From positions 3,028 through 11,552 of the forward strand of contig DMTS01000096.1 of assembly GCA_003477045.1 (NCBI GenBank): a DNA stretch of 8,525 nt, read 5' to 3'. Positions within the stretch are counted from its first letter, which is position 1. Every line of letters begins with the position of its first letter. Origin of the DNA: Candidatus Delongbacteria bacterium (GTDB lineage: Bacteria; UBA4055). Under the pieces are notes generated by a model. The model ran no database searches. It saw only the letters and a program-made list of their open reading frames with translations, and was not told where the DNA came from. A program made the translations under genes and the position numbers. This document shows positions 1 to 7,030 of this stretch, in pieces.

Positions 1-356
1 CCGATTATATTATTACGCAGATGTGTTTTGATATTGAAGCCATGAGAAATTTCGTAGAAAAGGCGCGCGAATGCGGGATCACTGTTCCGATCATCGCAGG
101 GATCAAGCCTGTGACATCAATGGCGCAGATCGAAATGATACCGAGAGCTTTCAATGTGAACATCCCGATGGCTCTGATAAATTCCATCGAATCGGCAAAA
201 ACAAGAAAAGAGGAATTCGCGAACGGGATAAAGTTCATGGAAGTATATGTCAGACAGCTTCTCGATCTGGGACTTCCGGGAATTCATGTCTTCACAATGG
301 GAAAAGGCGCTCCGGCAAAAGCGCTGCTGAGCTCTTTATTCGGCGGAGGAAGATAA
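1..356 (+). CDS. metF: methylenetetrahydrofolate reductase, C-terminal part (partial, 5' end outside window)
   Basis: Reading from base 3, 117 residues and a TAA stop (354-356) are visible; the N-terminal part lies before the window. MetF is a cytoplasmic flavoprotein that reduces 5,10-methylene-THF to 5-methyl-THF, the methyl donor of methionine synthase. The visible part carries the family hallmarks of the last third of the (beta/alpha)8 barrel: DYIITQMCFD at the left edge (compare the ITQ..FD motif of known MetF), VPIIAGIKPV about 25 residues later, and GLPGIHVFTMGKG near the C-terminus, which corresponds to the HFYTLNR-type strand of E. coli MetF. The next gene, metH, starts inside its stop codon (TAATG), so the two are almost certainly co-transcribed and translationally coupled. 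Identification is based on motif recall; confidence is high despite truncation. Confidence 0.93.
   Translation, partial: DYIITQMCFDIEAMRNFVEKARECGITVPIIAGIKPVTSMAQIEMIPRAFNVNIPMALINSIESAKTRKEEFANGIKFMEVYVRQLLDLGLPGIHVFTMGKGAPAKALLSSLFGGGR
345..350 (+). promoter_or_regulatory. ribosome binding site of metH
   Basis: GGAGGA lies five bases before the ATG at 356 and within the last codons of metF. It fixes the metH start at 356 rather than at any upstream in-frame ATG. Confidence 0.8.
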
Positions 357-3300
357 TGAAAAACATTGAGAAGCTGATACGCGATAAAATACTGGTTACA
401 GACGGGGGAATGGGTTCGGGTATAATGCGCTTCGGGCTCACAAAAGACGATTATCACGGACACTTCGGATGCCATGAATACCTTGTACTCTCAAGACCTG
501 ATGTGATAGGATCGATCCACGCCTCTTTCATTAAGGCGGGAGCTGATATAATAGAAACGGACACTTTCGGGGCAAATCCGGTCAACCTTGATACTTTCGG
601 CATGGCTGATAAAACCTATGAAATAAATGTCGCGGCGGCTAAACTCGCAAGGAAAGCTGTGGAAGATAATTCGCCGAAGCACACAGGATTCGTTTCAGGC
701 TCAATAGGTCCGGGGGCCAAACTGCCGTCACTCGGGCACACTACTTTCGATATTCTAAAAGATTCATATAAACAGCAGGCCCTGGGCTTAATAGACGGCG
801 GAGTTGATCTTTTTCAGATCGAGACCTGTCAGGACATGCTTCAGGCCAAAGCCGCTTACTCGGGGGTGAGAAGCGCCATGACCGAGCGCAAAAAGAAACT
901 CCCGGTGATAATTCAGATCACCCTCGAGAAGAACGGAAGGATGCTTCTCGGAACGGATCTTTCGGCGGTCATAACCGCATTTTCGGCATACGACCTGTTC
1001 GCGCTCGGAATGAACTGCGGAACAGGCCCGGAATCAATGTACGAAGCAGTGAAATTCATGTCTGAACGAAATCCGTTCTACTGTTCTGTGCTTCCGAATG
1101 CGGGACTGCCCGAGATCGTTAACGGAAAAGCGGTATATTCGATGTTGCCGGAGCTTTTCGCTTCGCACTTAAGCAGATTCGTATCGGAGAACGGCATTGA
1201 AATAGTCGGAGGATGCTGCGGTACTCAATCAGAGCACATTCAGGCTGTTTCGGAAGCCGTCGGCAGAATTGAAGTAAAGAACAGAAAACGCCCGGACATC
1301 ATACCGGGATCTGCATCACTCTACAAAAGCCAGTTCTACGATATAAACCCGAAACCCCTCATCATAGGGGAGAGGACAAATGTTTCGGGCAGTTCTAAAT
1401 TCAGAGAAGCTTTCCTGAATGAAAACTACGACGCCATGACTGAAACAGCCCTCGATCAGGAGAAGGAAGGCGCGCATCTGCTCGATCTTTCGCTTGCCTA
1501 CGCAGGCAAAAATGAAGTTAAGATCACAGAAGAAATGGTGCACAGGCTTGCTATTGATTTAAAGATCCCTCTCTGCATAGATTCAACCAATCCTGAAGTG
1601 ATCGAGGCCGCATTGAAGAATTACGGCGGAAAAATGCTCATTAACTCGATCAATCTCGAAGACGGCGGGATCAAGGCTGCAAAAGTGCTCGATCTTGCGA
1701 AAGAATACGGGGCATCGGTGGTCGCTCTTACCATTGACGAGCAGGGAATGGCTAAAACTCTGGAGAGGAAGATCGAAGCGGCAGAGAGACTGCTCGAGCT
1801 CACACGCAGCAAGGGGATCCCTGATGGCGATGTTTTTATCGATACGCTGACATTCACGCTGGGAAGCGGAGATCTGACATTAAAGAATGCAGGCGTGGAA
1901 ACTCTCAATGCGATCAGAAAGATCAAAGAAATGCATCCGGGCGTAAATATGATACTCGGCGTCAGCAACATTTCTTACGGGCTGAACGACAAGATCAGAA
2001 AAGTGATAAATTCATTATTTTTATTCCATGCTGTAGAAGCCGGACTTGACGCGGCTATATTTCACGCGGGAAAAGTCGTTCCGCTGAACAATCTAAGCGA
2101 AAATATCCGCAAGCTCTCCGATGATCTGATCTTCAACCGCGGAACTGCGGATTACGAACCTCTGGAAGAGCTTATCAGATCGCAGGAAACGACAAAAGCA
2201 GCATCATCATCTGAAACCGAAGCTGAACTTACGCTCGAAGAAAAGATAATTAAAAATATAACTGAAGGCAGGAAGACCGGCTTAAAAGAGCTTATTGAAA
2301 AAGCTCTTGAAAAATATGAGCCGCTTCAGATAATAGACAGATTTATTCTCGAGGGAATGAAGCGCGTCGGCGAAGATTTTGAAAAAGGAACTCTTCAGCT
2401 GCCCTTCGTGCTCAAATCCGCCGAAGCCGTAAAATTCGCTTCATCTCTGCTCGCAGAACATCACGACAGCGCGGAAATCCGGTACAAAGCTTCAGTCGTC
2501 CTTGCGACGGTCAAGGGCGATGTTCATGATATCGGTAAAAATCTTACGGATATCATACTGAGCAATTACGGATACAGAGTGCACAATATAGGTATAGACT
2601 GCACGGCCCAGACGATCGCCGATGAGGTTATTAAGAGCGGCGCGGATTATATCGGGCTGAGCGGTCTGTTAGTATCATCAGCCGAAGAGATGAAAAATGT
2701 GGTGTCGCATTTTAACTCCAGAAGAATAAATAAGCATGTGTTCTGCGGGGGAGCCGCTCTTTCGCAGCCTTTTGTCAGAGCCAGTCTTTCACCGGTCTAT
2801 GACGGGATTGTGACCTATGTTAAAGACGCGTTCGGGCTGATAAACATTATAGAGGGTCAGAAGAGTGCGAAAGAAAAGCCGGATGATGAACCTAAGACAG
2901 AAGCAAAAGCGAATGAACATCTTAACATAAGAAATACATATAAAAAGCCTGTCAGACCGTTTACAGGCGTGAAAAAGATAAGCGGGCTCAGCATTTCAGA
3001 GATCGGGCCTTTTATAAATAAAAACAGGCTTATCAAGGTCAAATGGGCTGAGAAGGATCCGGCAAAAGGCGAAAATTTATATTCAGAATTTATAAAGAGA
3101 TCATCAGAACTTAAATTTGATATTCTATACGGTTATTTCAGCTTAAAAGAATCAGGTTTAAATTTTGCCCGCGGGAGCAGTCCTTCATCACCTTCAATGT
3201 ATGATCTCGTTAAGGAAGACGACTTCACGGCAGTATTTCTTGTTACATCGGGGAAAAAGGCTGTTGAGATCGCGCAGGAACTTTACAAAAAGGACGAATT

Positions 3301-3592
3301 CGGAGCTTATTATCAGTGGCACGGTTTTGCAGCCGAGATCACGGAAGCGCTTGCGGAATATGTCAACAGGAAGATCACTGAAGAGCTTGGTATAAATAAA
3401 GATCAGGGGAAAAGATACAGCCCGGGCTACAGCGTGTGGCCTGATCTTGCCGAGCAGAAAAAAGTTTGTTCATTACTTGGTTCTGATTCAATAGGGGTCG
3501 CACTGACCGAGAACAACCAGATGACCCCGGAGTTCTCGGTAAGCGGCATTTTCGTTTATCATCCCGATGCGGATTATTTTACTTTGCGGTGA
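356..3592 (+). CDS. metH: cobalamin-dependent methionine synthase (5-methyl-THF:homocysteine methyltransferase)
   Basis: This 1078-residue cytoplasmic enzyme transfers the methyl group of 5-methyl-THF through cobalamin to homocysteine. Visible domains: a homocysteine-binding barrel (about 1-310) with DGGMG, GADIIETDTFGA and the zinc ligands Cys221 and Cys287-Cys288 (GGCCGT); a pterin-binding barrel (about 330-590) opening with GERTNVSG (338-344); a helical cobalamin cap (about 624-705); a cobalamin domain (about 706-835) with DxHxxG at Asp722-His724-Gly727, His724 being the expected lower cobalt ligand; a charged Lys/Glu linker (about 835-870); and an AdoMet-dependent reactivation domain (about 879-1078) with RYSPGY (Arg1020, Tyr1025) and VSGIFVYHPDADYF at the end. 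The reactivation domain is about 200 residues against roughly 325 in E. coli MetH (1227 residues overall), so it is shortened. The ATG at 356 is chosen because it has GGAGGA five bases upstream and overlaps the metF stop by one base. The 3' end overlaps the convergent gene by 19 bp. No cobalamin riboswitch can be seen, since the operon start is outside the window. Confidence 0.95.
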   Translation: MKNIEKLIRDKILVTDGGMGSGIMRFGLTKDDYHGHFGCHEYLVLSRPDVIGSIHASFIKAGADIIETDTFGANPVNLDTFGMADKTYEINVAAAKLARKAVEDNSPKHTGFVSGSIGPGAKLPSLGHTTFDILKDSYKQQALGLIDGGVDLFQIETCQDMLQAKAAYSGVRSAMTERKKKLPVIIQITLEKNGRMLLGTDLSAVITAFSAYDLFALGMNCGTGPESMYEAVKFMSERNPFYCSVLPNAGLPEIVNGKAVYSMLPELFASHLSRFVSENGIEIVGGCCGTQSEHIQAVSEAVGRIEVKNRKRPDIIPGSASLYKSQFYDINPKPLIIGERTNVSGSSKFREAFLNENYDAMTETALDQEKEGAHLLDLSLAYAGKNEVKITEEMVHRLAIDLKIPLCIDSTNPEVIEAALKNYGGKMLINSINLEDGGIKAAKVLDLAKEYGASVVALTIDEQGMAKTLERKIEAAERLLELTRSKGIPDGDVFIDTLTFTLGSGDLTLKNAGVETLNAIRKIKEMHPGVNMILGVSNISYGLNDKIRKVINSLFLFHAVEAGLDAAIFHAGKVVPLNNLSENIRKLSDDLIFNRGTADYEPLEELIRSQETTKAASSSETEAELTLEEKIIKNITEGRKTGLKELIEKALEKYEPLQIIDRFILEGMKRVGEDFEKGTLQLPFVLKSAEAVKFASSLLAEHHDSAEIRYKASVVLATVKGDVHDIGKNLTDIILSNYGYRVHNIGIDCTAQTIADEVIKSGADYIGLSGLLVSSAEEMKNVVSHFNSRRINKHVFCGGAALSQPFVRASLSPVYDGIVTYVKDAFGLINIIEGQKSAKEKPDDEPKTEAKANEHLNIRNTYKKPVRPFTGVKKISGLSISEIGPFINKNRLIKVKWAEKDPAKGENLYSEFIKRSSELKFDILYGYFSLKESGLNFARGSSPSSPSMYDLVKEDDFTAVFLVTSGKKAVEIAQELYKKDEFGAYYQWHGFAAEITEALAEYVNRKITEELGINKDQGKRYSPGYSVWPDLAEQKKVCSLLGSDSIGVALTENNQMTPEFSVSGIFVYHPDADYFTLR

Positions 3593-4425
3593 TATTTGTC
3601 AGGCAGTTTTGCCGACATTCCCTGCATTACTACAGTTTCAAATATACCGTCTTTGGTCTGATACTGAAGCTGGAGGCTTTTTTCGTTCGCGGTTCTGAAA
3701 TTTACTCCCAGAAATGCATCAGTGCAGGTTACCTTCAGATTCCCGTCTTTTACCTTAGCGTTGAGTATATCTGTCACATCCATTGAATTGTCTTCAAGAA
3801 AATCGCCGTACATAGCTTTAACTATTTTCAGGTTCGGATCCTGAAAAGCTTCCTTTTGTATAACTATTTCTTTTTTAACCGGAACATCAACTTTAACAAC
3901 TTCAGACGGAGCCTGTTTTACAGGTGCGTCAGCTACTTTTACGGTCATGTTCTCAGCAGTTCCGATGACCCTGATATTGTCTTTTCTGACATTGTATCCG
4001 CCGGAAACCATTACATATCCTTTATACAGGGTGGATATATCGGTGATCTTGGCCATGAACCAGCTGCCTGTTCTTGCATTGTCTCTTTCTTTAGGGGGAA
4101 CATAAGTGTCTCCGGTTGCGTAATCGAACGCGATCACGATCGTTCCGAGTTTAAGTTCACTTTCCAGAGCTATTCTCGACTGCCAGTAATGCGTAGTCCA
4201 TTCTTCTTTTCCGTCGTCTATCATCATGAACTTCCCTTCATTTCTTGTCGCTTCTGTGGGCGCTTCGATCATTTTAGCTACATTTACGCGTATCCATGTA
4301 TTTCCCTGAATATCTCTGTCAGATACGAAGTAATCGTCTTTCTGAATGAAATGCTTATCTTCAACCTGAGCGTAGATCATTGCCGCTGAAAGCAGAGCTA
4401 TGAATATTATTATTTTTTTGAGCAT
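3574..4425 (-). CDS. secreted two-domain protein with C-terminal DNAJC11-like (DUF3395-type) domain
   Basis: This protein of 283 residues has no function I can name. Residues 1-19 form a typical signal peptide (two Lys, then a hydrophobic stretch ending IYA before Gln20), with no lipobox Cys, so export to the periplasm or beyond is expected. Residues about 26-155 look like a mostly beta domain (for example WIRVNVAKMI, GTIVIAFDYATGDTY, GYVMVSGGYNV) that I do not recognise. Residues about 157-195 are a Val/Lys/Pro-rich linker. Residues about 199-276 match by eye the C-terminal domain of eukaryotic DNAJC11: IVKAMYGDF, then MDVTDILNAKVKDGNL, FLG, a K.L.L.Y strand and GMSAKLP near the end. The ATG at 4423-4425 has GGAG six bases upstream (4432-4435). 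The gene converges on metH, overlapping it by 19 bp, and is divergent from the DUF188 gene with a 91-bp gap. Gene reality is secure; the domain call is moderate and the role unknown. Confidence 0.85.
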   Translation of the reverse strand: MLKKIIIFIALLSAAMIYAQVEDKHFIQKDDYFVSDRDIQGNTWIRVNVAKMIEAPTEATRNEGKFMMIDDGKEEWTTHYWQSRIALESELKLGTIVIAFDYATGDTYVPPKERDNARTGSWFMAKITDISTLYKGYVMVSGGYNVRKDNIRVIGTAENMTVKVADAPVKQAPSEVVKVDVPVKKEIVIQKEAFQDPNLKIVKAMYGDFLEDNSMDVTDILNAKVKDGNLKVTCTDAFLGVNFRTANEKSLQLQYQTKDGIFETVVMQGMSAKLPDKYHRKVK

Positions 4426-4457
4426 GTTCTTCTCCGTTAGTTTTGTTTGATTGTCTA

Positions 4458-4486
4458 AATTTAATTTAATTCCGGTCTTATTGCAA
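4458..4486 (-). promoter_or_regulatory. predicted sigma-70-type promoter of the secreted DUF3395-like gene
   Basis: Read on the minus strand, TTGCAA (4486-4481), a 17-bp spacer and TAAATT (4463-4458) give a start site near 4451 and a leader of about 25 nt with the GGAG ribosome site. The -10 matches TATAAT at four of six positions. TTGCAA is its own reverse complement and also serves as the -35 of the plus-strand promoter. Confidence 0.5.
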
Positions 4487-4509
4487 TTAAATATTTTATC
4501 AGGTATATT
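4481..4509 (+). promoter_or_regulatory. predicted sigma-70-type promoter of the DUF188 gene, giving a leaderless mRNA
   Basis: TTGCAA (4481-4486), a 17-bp spacer and TATATT (4504-4509). The expected transcription start is 4516 or 4517, which is the first base of the ATG at 4517-4519. Between the -10 and the ATG there are only seven bases (TCACTCT) and no Shine-Dalgarno sequence, so the message is predicted to be leaderless. Confidence 0.6.
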
Positions 4510-4516
4510 TCACTCT

Positions 4517-4963
4517 ATGAAGATCTACATTGACGGCGATGCGCTGCCGAACATACTTAAACCGATCATCGTGAGGTCGGTGGAGCGGTTGAACTTAACG
4601 GCTGTTACTGTCTCGAATAAGCCTGTCAAAATAGGCAGGTCTGATAATTTTATTTATATTCTTGTGGGTTCCGGGGCTGATGTTGCCGATGATAAGATCG
4701 CCGAGCTGGCGGAGGAGGGCGATCTTGTAATTACGGGAGATGTTCCTTTAGCCGACCGCGTTATTTCAAAGAATGCATATGCTATTGACCACCGCGGTAA
4801 ATTTTTCGACGCGGACAATATAAAATTCTTTCTTTCAGTACGCGACATGATGCAGGGTGTGCGCGACAGCGGGATCCAGACGAGCGGTCCGGCTCCTTAC
4901 TCTCAAAAAGATGCGCATGAATTCGCCAACCAGTTCAATAATTTTCTGACTAAGCACTCGTAA
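4517..4963 (+). CDS. YaiI/YqxD-family protein (UPF0178, DUF188)
   Basis: A 148-residue small cytoplasmic protein, the usual size of this family (E. coli YaiI is about 150). Family signatures are present in order: an Asp-rich N-terminal motif DGDALPN (residues 6-12), GADVADDKI (53-61), GDLVITGDVPLADRVI (68-83), HRGKFF (92-97) and SGIQTSGPAPYSQKD (118-132). The Asp-rich layout resembles PIN/NYN-like nuclease folds, but biochemical activity is not established for the family. Two positions in the first motif differ from the usual DADACP: Ala becomes Gly7 and Cys becomes Leu10. Start choice: an in-frame ATG at 4451 would add 22 residues, but it has no ribosome site and lies upstream of the predicted promoter, and homologues begin at this MKIYIDxD methionine. 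Divergent from the secreted-protein gene; convergent with rlmI across a 121-bp gap. Confidence 0.9.
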   Translation: MKIYIDGDALPNILKPIIVRSVERLNLTAVTVSNKPVKIGRSDNFIYILVGSGADVADDKIAELAEEGDLVITGDVPLADRVISKNAYAIDHRGKFFDADNIKFFLSVRDMMQGVRDSGIQTSGPAPYSQKDAHEFANQFNNFLTKHS

Positions 4964-4973
4964 TTACTATATT

Positions 4974-5068
4974 TATCTAAAAACTCATCCTGGTACATTA
5001 ATATAATCGCTTCTTTAAAGCAGAACCGTACCGGCGCGTAAAGATAGTAACGGATAAGTTTTTATCTA
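4974..5068. repeat. inverted-repeat structure with flanking 6-bp direct repeats (possible tiny MITE-like element)
   Basis: AAAACTCATCC (4980-4990) is an 11-base inverted repeat, with one mismatch, of GGATAAGTTTT (5052-5062). This 83-bp unit is flanked on both sides by the exact direct repeat TATCTA (4974-4979 and 5063-5068), the layout of terminal inverted repeats plus a target-site duplication. Inside, GGTAC (4992-4996) can pair with GTACC (5028-5032), so it can also fold as an RNA. It fills the gap between two convergent genes and encodes nothing. It might instead be a loose bidirectional terminator, but there is no GC-rich stem followed by a U-tract. Chance is a real possibility in AT-rich DNA. 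Confidence 0.35.
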
Positions 5069-5084
5069 AAATTGTAATCACTCG

Positions 5085-6266
5085 TTAGAGTACTCTCAAG
5101 ACTAAACCTTTCAGATATTCGGTCTCGGGAACAGATACGCTGACAGGATGATCGGATGCCTGATGCAGCTGCTCAAGTATCTGGACCGTCCTGCCGGAAT
5201 CTTTGGCCGAATACGCGATCATTTCTTTGAACATTTCAGGCGTAAAATTACCCGAGCAGGAGAATGTGAACATTATACCGCCTTTTTTAACGAGCCTCAT
5301 CGTATTAAAATTCAGGTCTTTATAGGCTCTCATAGCTTTGATCGCGTCATTTTTTTTCGGCATGAGCTTGGGCGGATCAAGTATTATTATGTCGAACTGT
5401 CTTTTTTCCCTGTGCAGCTCTCTTATATAATCAAAGCAGTCTTTTTCGGCAGCTTCCGGGTCATCAAGCCCGTTCAGCCTGAAATTAACTTTGGCAGCAG
5501 CTATAGCTTCAGCCGATGAATCGCAAAGGGTAATTTCACCCGCTCCGTTCAGCGCGGTAGTGAGTCCGAATCCGCCGGTGAATGAAAAAAGATCGAGCAC
5601 GGAATCGTCTTTTTTAATGTATTTCTTCAAGAGAGCCCGATTGTTTCTCTGATCCGCATAAAATCCGGTTTTCTGCGAAGTTATGTCAATTTTATATTTT
5701 ATTCCGTTCTCTCTGATCATAACCTTATCGGGCATGATTCCGAACAGAACTCCGGCGGAGTTTGATAATCCTTCCATTTTTCTGCCGTCGCCGTCGCTTT
5801 TTTCATAAATGCAGGTAATTGAAGCGATCTCTTCGGTTAATATTTTTACAATAGCGCTTTTTTCTTTATCCATGCCTGAAGTGTGCGACTGCAGAACAAG
5901 TGTGTCTGCGAATTTATCGACTATAAGGCCGGGCAGAAAATCGCCTTCAGAGAATATCAGCCTGAATGAATCGGTGTCTTTTGAATCAAAAAGACTTTTC
6001 CTGAGCGCAATAGAGGATAATATCTTTTCCCTGAACCATGATTCATTTACATGCTTGTTCTCGTTCCATTCGAGCAGTCTGATAACTATGCCGGAAGTGG
6101 GATTATAATGGCCGTAAGCTATGAACTTTCCTTCATGCGTACGGACGCAGACGACTTCACCGGGAGCGATATCACTGTCAATTTTTTCAACTGCGCCTGA
6201 AAAGATATATGAATGCTTGTTGAGCGGCTGCTTTTCTTTTCCTTTTATCAGTATGGCGTTCTTCAA
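5085..6266 (-). CDS. rlmI: 23S rRNA (cytosine-C5) methyltransferase, RlmI-type
   Basis: 393 residues, matching E. coli RlmI (396) in length and architecture. RlmI is an AdoMet-dependent enzyme that makes m5C at position 1962 of 23S rRNA; the same target here is inferred. An N-terminal PUA RNA-binding domain (about 2-72, HSYIFSGAVEKI at 18-29) is followed by a hairpin region and a Rossmann methyltransferase domain. Motifs seen: TSQKTGFYADQRNNR (196-210), AdoMet loop LDLFSFTGGFGL (224-235), acidic CDSS (248-251), LDPPK (296-300) and FSCSGNF (335-341), whose Cys337 is the candidate catalytic cysteine. The tail EQLHQASDHPV...YLKGLVLRVL is close to RlmI. The start is TTG (6266-6264), supported by GGAG five bases upstream (6275-6272) and by the homologues' N-terminus. 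The stop of the upstream barrel-protein gene lies 11 bases away, so the two form an operon. A 10-bp palindrome AGAGTACTCT spans the stop codon. Confidence 0.93.
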   Translation of the reverse strand: MKNAILIKGKEKQPLNKHSYIFSGAVEKIDSDIAPGEVVCVRTHEGKFIAYGHYNPTSGIVIRLLEWNENKHVNESWFREKILSSIALRKSLFDSKDTDSFRLIFSEGDFLPGLIVDKFADTLVLQSHTSGMDKEKSAIVKILTEEIASITCIYEKSDGDGRKMEGLSNSAGVLFGIMPDKVMIRENGIKYKIDITSQKTGFYADQRNNRALLKKYIKKDDSVLDLFSFTGGFGLTTALNGAGEITLCDSSAEAIAAAKVNFRLNGLDDPEAAEKDCFDYIRELHREKRQFDIIILDPPKLMPKKNDAIKAMRAYKDLNFNTMRLVKKGGIMFTFSCSGNFTPEMFKEMIAYSAKDSGRTVQILEQLHQASDHPVSVSVPETEYLKGLVLRVL

Positions 6267-6271
6267 TTCAG

Positions 6272-6275
6272 CTCC
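6272..6275 (-). promoter_or_regulatory. ribosome binding site deciding the TTG start of rlmI
   Basis: GGAG on the minus strand, five bases before TTG and lying entirely in the 11-base gap after the preceding gene's TAA. It supports a non-ATG start where no ATG is available at this position. Confidence 0.7.
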
Positions 6276-6277
6276 GT

Positions 6278-7003
6278 TTAAAAGTTGTAAGTCATTCCCA
6301 ATACGGCGTAATTTATAAGCGAAAATGTGTAAACCTCGTCATTATCCGCTCCGCCCTCAAGGATCCTGTAGCCGGCCTTAATAGATAAATTCTCATTATA
6401 TTTGTAAACTGCGGCAGCGAGAACATCTTCCGCGCGTCCCTGCGGAGCGGCCAGAGCATCACCCTCAAGCACAAGCCCGAAATTATCCGCAGGCTTATAG
6501 AAGAACCTGAAGTTTAAGATGGGTACGAACCCGACATTTTTCTTGCCTTCCGTTTCTCCGCCTCCCGTAACCTTGATCCCTGCATCACGGATCTTGGCGG
6601 TAAAACCGAGCCCGAATTCCCATTTGTCTCTTTTAATCCATTCGTAACGGTAAGTCAGCCTGTATGAATTAAAAGTGTATTTAGCTTCGAGCGGAGTATG
6701 GGCCGGAAAAGTGGTTTCCCTGTATATAAGGTCTTTATCTAACGAACCTGAAGATTCTATCGTAAGCGGAGCATAGAGCAAAGAGAAAAAATGTTTTTCT
6801 TTAAGCAGATAATTCAGTCTGAGCCTGTAAAAGAAGGCCGGATCATCTTCAAGGTCATCGCAGAGAGAGAATTTTGTGCCTGTATCACCGGGTATTCTGA
6901 TATTATTGTAGGTGGTGCCGAGAATTCCCGACTCGACATCTATTCCGATCTGAGAAAAAACCAGCGAGGATAAAAGAAATATTGAGCATAGCGAAAGTTT
7001 CAT
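6278..7003 (-). CDS. predicted small outer-membrane beta-barrel protein
   Basis: 241 residues; no named family recognised. Residues 1-17 form a signal peptide (MKLSLC..LLSSLVFS, cleavage before Gln18) without a correctly placed lipobox. The mature part is rich in alternating polar/hydrophobic, aromatic strands such as YRLRLNYLL, HFFSLLYAPLTI, YRLTYRYEWI, WEFGLGFTAKI, ILNFRFFYK, FGLVLEGDAL, LSIKAGYRIL and AVLGMTYNF, roughly eight to ten strands. It ends in Phe, the C-terminal aromatic signature recognised by the BAM assembly machinery. A pore, receptor or structural role cannot be told from sequence. Start choice: the ATG at 7003 has GGAG six bases upstream (7013-7010) and is followed at once by the signal peptide; an earlier in-frame ATG at 7060 would put 19 extra residues before it and falls inside the predicted promoter. 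First gene of an operon with rlmI; divergent from the membrane-protein gene. Confidence 0.85.
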   Translation of the reverse strand: MKLSLCSIFLLSSLVFSQIGIDVESGILGTTYNNIRIPGDTGTKFSLCDDLEDDPAFFYRLRLNYLLKEKHFFSLLYAPLTIESSGSLDKDLIYRETTFPAHTPLEAKYTFNSYRLTYRYEWIKRDKWEFGLGFTAKIRDAGIKVTGGGETEGKKNVGFVPILNFRFFYKPADNFGLVLEGDALAAPQGRAEDVLAAAVYKYNENLSIKAGYRILEGGADNDEVYTFSLINYAVLGMTYNF

Positions 7004-7030
7004 ATCGGACTCCGTCAAATAATTGAAAGT

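Noticed and set aside
71..355. A 95-residue N-terminal extension of metH from an upstream in-frame ATG
   Set aside because: It runs through metF in another frame, gives low-complexity charged sequence unlike any MetH, and the ATG at 356 has an ideal ribosome site and the expected N-terminus.
3856..4389. A 177-codon plus-strand open frame opposite the secreted-protein gene
   Set aside because: Its translation is Phe/Tyr/Ser-rich and lacks domain features, while the minus-strand frame has a signal peptide, ribosome site and sensible domains.
4451..4516. Longer DUF188 protein starting at 4451
   Set aside because: No ribosome site, it would need a promoter further upstream, and homologues begin at the second methionine; the extension overlaps the predicted promoter.
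5087..5096. AGAGTACTCT palindrome at the rlmI stop as a terminator
   Set aside because: Ten bases with no loop and no following U-tract; too short and with no terminator context.
5148..5519. A 123-codon plus-strand frame inside rlmI, and similar antisense frames at 5809-6108 and 1621-1971
   Set aside because: Shadows of strongly supported genes, with no ribosome sites and no recognisable sequence.
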